Source: an uncultured Clostridia bacterium
GTDB lineage: Bacteria; Bacillota; Clostridia; Christensenellales; UBA1242
Length of the DNA: 35,009 nt
Direction of reading: 5' to 3'
NCBI GenBank assembly: GCA_947625515.1
Contig: CANQOO010000008.1
Coordinates: 1-35,009, forward strand
In this document: positions 31,930 to 35,009 of the stretch, piece after piece
How positions within the stretch are numbered: the stretch's first letter is position 1
Layout: each line of letters opens with the position of its first letter
Position numbers and translations under genes: made by a program
The notes under the pieces: model-generated
Database searches by the model: none
Told to the model about the DNA's origin: nothing
The model's input: the letters and a program-made list of their open reading frames with translations, nothing else

Positions 31930-32382
31930 TTAATAGCCAGTCAAAATCATTGGAAAGCCCACAATCACCTCGCCGCTCTTCGCCGCAATTTGCAAATTCA
32001 CTTTTTTGCCAGACATTTGCACACTTTTGCCAAAATATGGGGTGTATGCATTCACAATTTCAATTTCGCCCACACTTTCTTTGCTTATCACATTTGCGTG
32101 CATAGTTTTGAGGATTTCATCCACAGAAATGTCCAAAAAATAGACCTGAATTGCCTCAAAATTGCCAAGTTTTGAAATGTTCTCTCGGGCAACGCTTGCC
32201 GGGCAAAAATTGAAAATCAAATCCCCGCATTGCACAGTTTCAGTCTGGAAGTTGCAAGTTTTATCCGCCACTATGCAAACTTTTTGAGCATCTAGTGCAA
32301 AGATGGGATTCATTTCGTTTTTTAAAGCAAATGTCGCAGCAAGGCAACAGAGCAACAGAATAAACACCACAAGTTTTTTCAT
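31930..32382 (-). CDS. Small secreted protein, tentatively YwmB-like
   Basis: From the ATG at 32382 the product has 150 residues: a signal peptide (MKKLVVFILLLCCLAATFA, likely cut after Ala19) and a small exported domain. The domain contains VQVYFLDIS-type strand patterns and ends SGEVIVGFPMILTGY. That ending resembles the C-terminal G-x-P-x-I-x-x-x-Y strand of YwmB proteins, which lie upstream of spoIID/spoIIQ in bacilli. The match is weak and the protein is shorter than Bacillus YwmB. The start is uncertain: no good ribosome site is present, and an in-frame TTG lies at 32409. Gene order with SpoIIQ-like and SpoIIID is the better argument. Function unknown. Confidence 0.6.
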   Translation of the reverse strand: MKKLVVFILLLCCLAATFALKNEMNPIFALDAQKVCIVADKTCNFQTETVQCGDLIFNFCPASVARENISKLGNFEAIQVYFLDISVDEILKTMHANVISKESVGEIEIVNAYTPYFGKSVQMSGKKVNLQIAAKSGEVIVGFPMILTGY

Positions 32383-32444
32383 GCATAGACTATTTCCAAA
32401 ATTATTCAATTCAAAAGCAGAAGTTTGAAAAATGAGGTCGAAAA

Positions 32445-32485
32445 ATAAAAAGACCGCAAAAAAGTCTGTTTTTTGCGTTTTTTTT
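32445..32485 (-). terminator. Bidirectional-looking terminator after the tail-anchored protein gene
   Basis: CGCAAAAAA (32455-32463) pairs with TTTTTTGCG (32469-32477) around a 5-base loop. T-rich sequence follows on the minus strand and a T8 run on the plus strand. It lies between the genes at 32503 and 32382. Confidence 0.75.
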
Positions 32486-32502
32486 GAAATTATTTAATTA
32501 TT

Positions 32503-33147
32503 TTAAATCACCAACAAGCAAACAAACAGTCCAAATAAGAGGACACATATGCCAAGCCCGCCGTAGTTGATAAGAAGCGGAATGTTGACTTTTTCCAGCA
32601 ATTTTGCCCGCTTTTTCAATTCTTTTTTCTCAGCGGCATGCACCTGACTTTTTTGCGTCACAACCGATGTTTCGTCTGCCGGCTCATGCTCGAAAACTTC
32701 CTCGGCAGTTTGCGACTCACTTCTTGGTTGCATTTCTGGTCTTGGTGGCAAGTTTGGACGGACAGGTGGAACTTTTGCATTACGTGGAGTGTTCGAATTG
32801 CCCTGTGACGCCTGGACGTTTGAGTTGCTCTGTGACACCGTCCCCAAACTACCACCTTGTGAAGCAACTTGTGCATTTGAACTGCTCTGCGAAACCGCCT
32901 GCACACCGGCATTCGTTTTGCTGGGAGCCGTTGTCACATTGTCACTCGGTGGAACATGTTGGGCAACTGAACGGTTGTTTTGCAAATTCGTCCGAACATT
33001 TGTGCGGTTATTTTGCAAATCCTTCGGCTGGGAACTTGCATTGGCGTTTGCCTCACCAAACCGATTTGTCTTTTCAGTGGGCTTGTTTGGCACGCCTTGC
33101 CGCAGACCATTTGGCGGCTTAGGCAGTGAAAATTTCCTTTCTTCCAT
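32503..33147 (-). CDS. Low-complexity tail-anchored membrane protein
   Basis: The 214-residue product has a long disordered-looking region rich in Gln, Asn, Ser, Pro and Thr (about 1-150), an acidic patch, a Lys-rich charged segment (about 172-186) and one C-terminal hydrophobic helix (about 187-214). There is no signal peptide, so it is probably tail-anchored with the bulk in the cytoplasm. Internal short repeats are visible: LQNNRTNVRT / LQNNRSV and repeated SQSxSNxQ / ASQG units. GAGGTGA precedes the ATG at 33147. It is 59 bases downstream of the next gene on the same strand, probably in one operon. I do not recognise a family. Confidence 0.75.
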   Translation of the reverse strand: MEERKFSLPKPPNGLRQGVPNKPTEKTNRFGEANANASSQPKDLQNNRTNVRTNLQNNRSVAQHVPPSDNVTTAPSKTNAGVQAVSQSSSNAQVASQGGSLGTVSQSNSNVQASQGNSNTPRNAKVPPVRPNLPPRPEMQPRSESQTAEEVFEHEPADETSVVTQKSQVHAAEKKELKKRAKLLEKVNIPLLINYGGLGICVLLFGLFVCLLVI

Positions 33148-33206
33148 TGATTCACCTCAATCAGGTATATTTTAAATCAAATTGCCAAAAAAGTCCACAA
33201 AAAACG

Positions 33207-33743
33207 CTATAAATCCGCATTTTGCCAAATATTTTCTTGCACCCGGGCGTCCAGCGTCTCCACAACAATTGTCAGGACATATTTTTCACCCGAAATAAGG
33301 TCCACATCTTTCGGCGTGACAACATAGTTGCAGAAAGTGATTTTGTTTCCGCCATGCAAAATGTCGTCAAAATAATAATATCCATCACTCTGCTTTTCAA
33401 AGTGGTCGGTGGTGATGAAATCGAACGACGCCTCTTTCTCCACGCCAAAAATTTTTGCTTTCACCCGCACCCGCACATCCGAGCCAAGTGTCTCTCCGCT
33501 GATTTGCACGGTCTGCGGCAAATTTTCGTTGGGCAAAAACGAGCCGTCAAAAGTGAGTGACGCCACGCTTGCCTGATTGGGCTGAACCGCAATGGAAATT
33601 GTGTCGCCAATCACCAGGTCGCCGTCCCGCGTGAGGAAGGTCATGGACGAAAAATACCCCATCACCCCCAGCACAATGGTGACAATCAGGGCAACAGCCA
33701 GCAAAATGACGGCAAACAGCCACGCAATATCCTTTTTCTGCAT
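33207..33743 (-). CDS. Single-pass extracytoplasmic protein, TasA/camelysin-like (tentative)
   Basis: From the ATG at 33743 the product has 178 residues: a charged MQKKD start, one hydrophobic signal or anchor helix (about 6-31), then a beta-rich domain with DGYYYFDDILHGGNKITF near residues 119-136 and a final strand KYVLTIVVETLDA. The D-G-Y-Y-Y motif followed by a G-G-N turn is reminiscent of TasA/camelysin-type beta-sandwich proteins; this is judged by eye. No strong ribosome site precedes this ATG, and an in-frame upstream start at 33800 would add 19 residues, so the start is not settled. It probably forms an operon with the gene at 33147. Confidence 0.65.
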   Translation of the reverse strand: MQKKDIAWLFAVILLAVALIVTIVLGVMGYFSSMTFLTRDGDLVIGDTISIAVQPNQASVASLTFDGSFLPNENLPQTVQISGETLGSDVRVRVKAKIFGVEKEASFDFITTDHFEKQSDGYYYFDDILHGGNKITFCNYVVTPKDVDLISGEKYVLTIVVETLDARVQENIWQNADL

Positions 33744-33968
33744 AATTATATCTTTTGCTATGCAAACTTTTTTATTCCGCCAAGGCATAATCAGCGGCAT
33801 AAATCAAAGTGGAATTTGCTTATCTCAAGGTTTTTCATTTCCCCGCAAAATCTTATTTTTTTATTTGTGAAAATTTCATCCCATGCAGGAAAACAATTCG
33901 TTTCTAAAAGACATTTTTATCCCATCATTGCTTTATAATATTTGCAGCGGGCAACAATATTTGCAACA

Positions 33969-33997
33969 AAAAAGGTGCCATCATTTTGCACCTTTTT
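33969..33997 (-). terminator. Terminator after the 312-residue TasA-like gene
   Basis: AAAAAGGTGC (33969-33978) pairs with GCACCTTTTT (33988-33997) around a 9-base loop, with T runs on both strands. It lies 58 bases after the stop at 34056 and insulates the genes below it. Confidence 0.85.
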
Positions 33998-34055
33998 GTT
34001 TTTTAATCTCAAAATTTCCCCTGTTTTTAATTTCGGGAAGTCTGTTTTAATGGAT

Positions 34056-34994
34056 TCAGAACGTCCCCAGCGTGAGACTTATGTCGCCGGAGAAAGAGGC
34101 GTCATTAATGTGATTGTATACAGACATGGCAAGACCATACCAATACATCTCCTGAGGAAGAGATCTTGTAATACCGGCCCACATGGCAGCCATGCATTCA
34201 TTTGAAACATTCGCATCTAAGAAATAAGCAGTAACATTATGCCCGCTACCACCAATTATAGTTCCTTGTTTCCAATATGGAAATTCGCCATTCCACTCGC
34301 TACTAAGTTGCTGTTTTAGTTCAGCTGCATATTGTGAGAAAGTCATCGTTTTGTTTGCTGCAGGAATTATTTCATCAAGTGGTAATAAATCTGAAAATTC
34401 AAAATCCTCAATTTGATCGTCGTCTGGCATGTAATAAAGCTCTGTACGAACACCTTCTTCACTTTCATCAAAATTTTGAATATTGTATTGTACTGAAAGT
34501 TCAGAATCACCATCAAGATTTATGACTGATAGACTTATCGTGAACTCGACCCGCTCATCAATGATAAGATTTGACATCTGAAATTTATCTTCTGTCACTG
34601 TTCCATCGTGCAATATCACTTCCTTCATATCATTCACAACCTTGCTGTCAATTTGGAAGTCTAAATTAATTGGGTCAAATTGCTTGTTGAGAGTGCCGCT
34701 TTCATCTCCTGTAAATTCCGTATAATCCTGTCCACCAACAATAAGTGGTTGAATATGGCAGATGTCCCCCATACAAACATATTTCGGGTAATTTTCCTCA
34801 TCTTTGTATGCAAATCCCACATAAGTCTGCACCCAACCCACAACGGCGGCCTTGACGTTTTTGGCGGTGTAGGAAATGTTGAATGTGCTGGAAACTTGTC
34901 CTTGCAGTGCGGCGATGGTTATGCCCACGGACGTTGCAGCCACCACAAGCACCATGGCAAAACACCCGACCACCGTCCATATTTTCTTTTTCAT
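34056..34994 (-). CDS. Secreted or membrane-tethered beta-rich protein, TasA-like signal region
   Basis: The 312-residue product starts at 34994 with AAGGAGAAC at 8 bases. Residues 1-30 form a signal-like helix (MKKKIWTVVGCFAMVL ... GITIAAL). It is followed by QVSSTFNISYTAKNVKAAVVG, a first-strand pattern resembling SipW-dependent TasA/camelysin precursors. The rest is beta-rich and acidic (DDDQIEDFEFSDLLPLDE), with three Cys after the signal, no enzyme motif, and an ending DASFSGDISLTLGTF. It could be a fibre subunit or matrix protein, but the assignment is by pattern only and no SipW-type peptidase is in the window. A good terminator follows. The upstream promoter is outside the window. Confidence 0.75.
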   Translation of the reverse strand: MKKKIWTVVGCFAMVLVVAATSVGITIAALQGQVSSTFNISYTAKNVKAAVVGWVQTYVGFAYKDEENYPKYVCMGDICHIQPLIVGGQDYTEFTGDESGTLNKQFDPINLDFQIDSKVVNDMKEVILHDGTVTEDKFQMSNLIIDERVEFTISLSVINLDGDSELSVQYNIQNFDESEEGVRTELYYMPDDDQIEDFEFSDLLPLDEIIPAANKTMTFSQYAAELKQQLSSEWNGEFPYWKQGTIIGGSGHNVTAYFLDANVSNECMAAMWAGITRSLPQEMYWYGLAMSVYNHINDASFSGDISLTLGTF

Positions 34995-35009
34995 ATTTTT
35001 GTTCTCCTT

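Overview
The window looks like a chromosomal segment of an endospore-forming, single-membrane Firmicute, most likely an uncultured Clostridia lineage. This rests on SpoVG, SpoIIID and a SpoIIQ-like M23 protein, the Asp23-family/FakA pair divergent from rpmB, strong AGGAGG-type ribosome sites, and a lipobox secretion signal. Lineage assignment below class is inference. Base composition is mosaic: intergenic DNA and the Mur/hydrolase genes are very A/T-rich, while the giant gene is visibly more balanced.

Layout. (1) 1-733 (-): 5' part of a membrane-anchored or secreted protein gene whose frame is broken by a G9 tract just after the start codon. (2) 913-2914 (-): Asp23-family gene and fakA, sharing one promoter and divergent from rpmB (3511-3687, +). 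A 370-base unexplained island lies between them. (3) 3850-7593 (-): a membrane-anchored MurF-like ligase, an alpha/beta hydrolase and murC, divergent from spoVG (7880-8152, +). (4) 8221-9447: two divergent paralogous proteins with a winged-helix-like N-terminus and a C-terminal membrane helix, separated by a C-rich spacer. A possible 53-aa ORF is coupled to one of them. (5) 9643-29524 (-): radC immediately downstream of one 19-kb gene for a 6,359-residue lipoprotein built from Ig-like segments and more than 30 GLUG-type repeats, with its own near-consensus promoter. (6) 30053-32382 (-): a sporulation block in the order YwmB-like secreted protein, SpoIIQ-like M23 protein, acyl carrier protein, SpoIIID, with sigma-F-like and sigma-E-like promoter candidates. 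(7) 32503-34994 (-): a low-complexity tail-anchored protein and two single-pass extracytoplasmic proteins resembling TasA/camelysin-type proteins.

How the parts may work together. Region 3 supplies cytoplasmic peptidoglycan precursor steps. Region 6 is an engulfment and mother-cell control cassette. Regions 1, 5 and 7 encode extracytoplasmic proteins. A tentative reading is that this neighbourhood is devoted to the cell or spore surface: a giant lipid-anchored beta-rich adhesin, small TasA-like proteins, and one surface gene switchable by tract slippage. No phage, IS, CRISPR, rRNA or tRNA was recognised.
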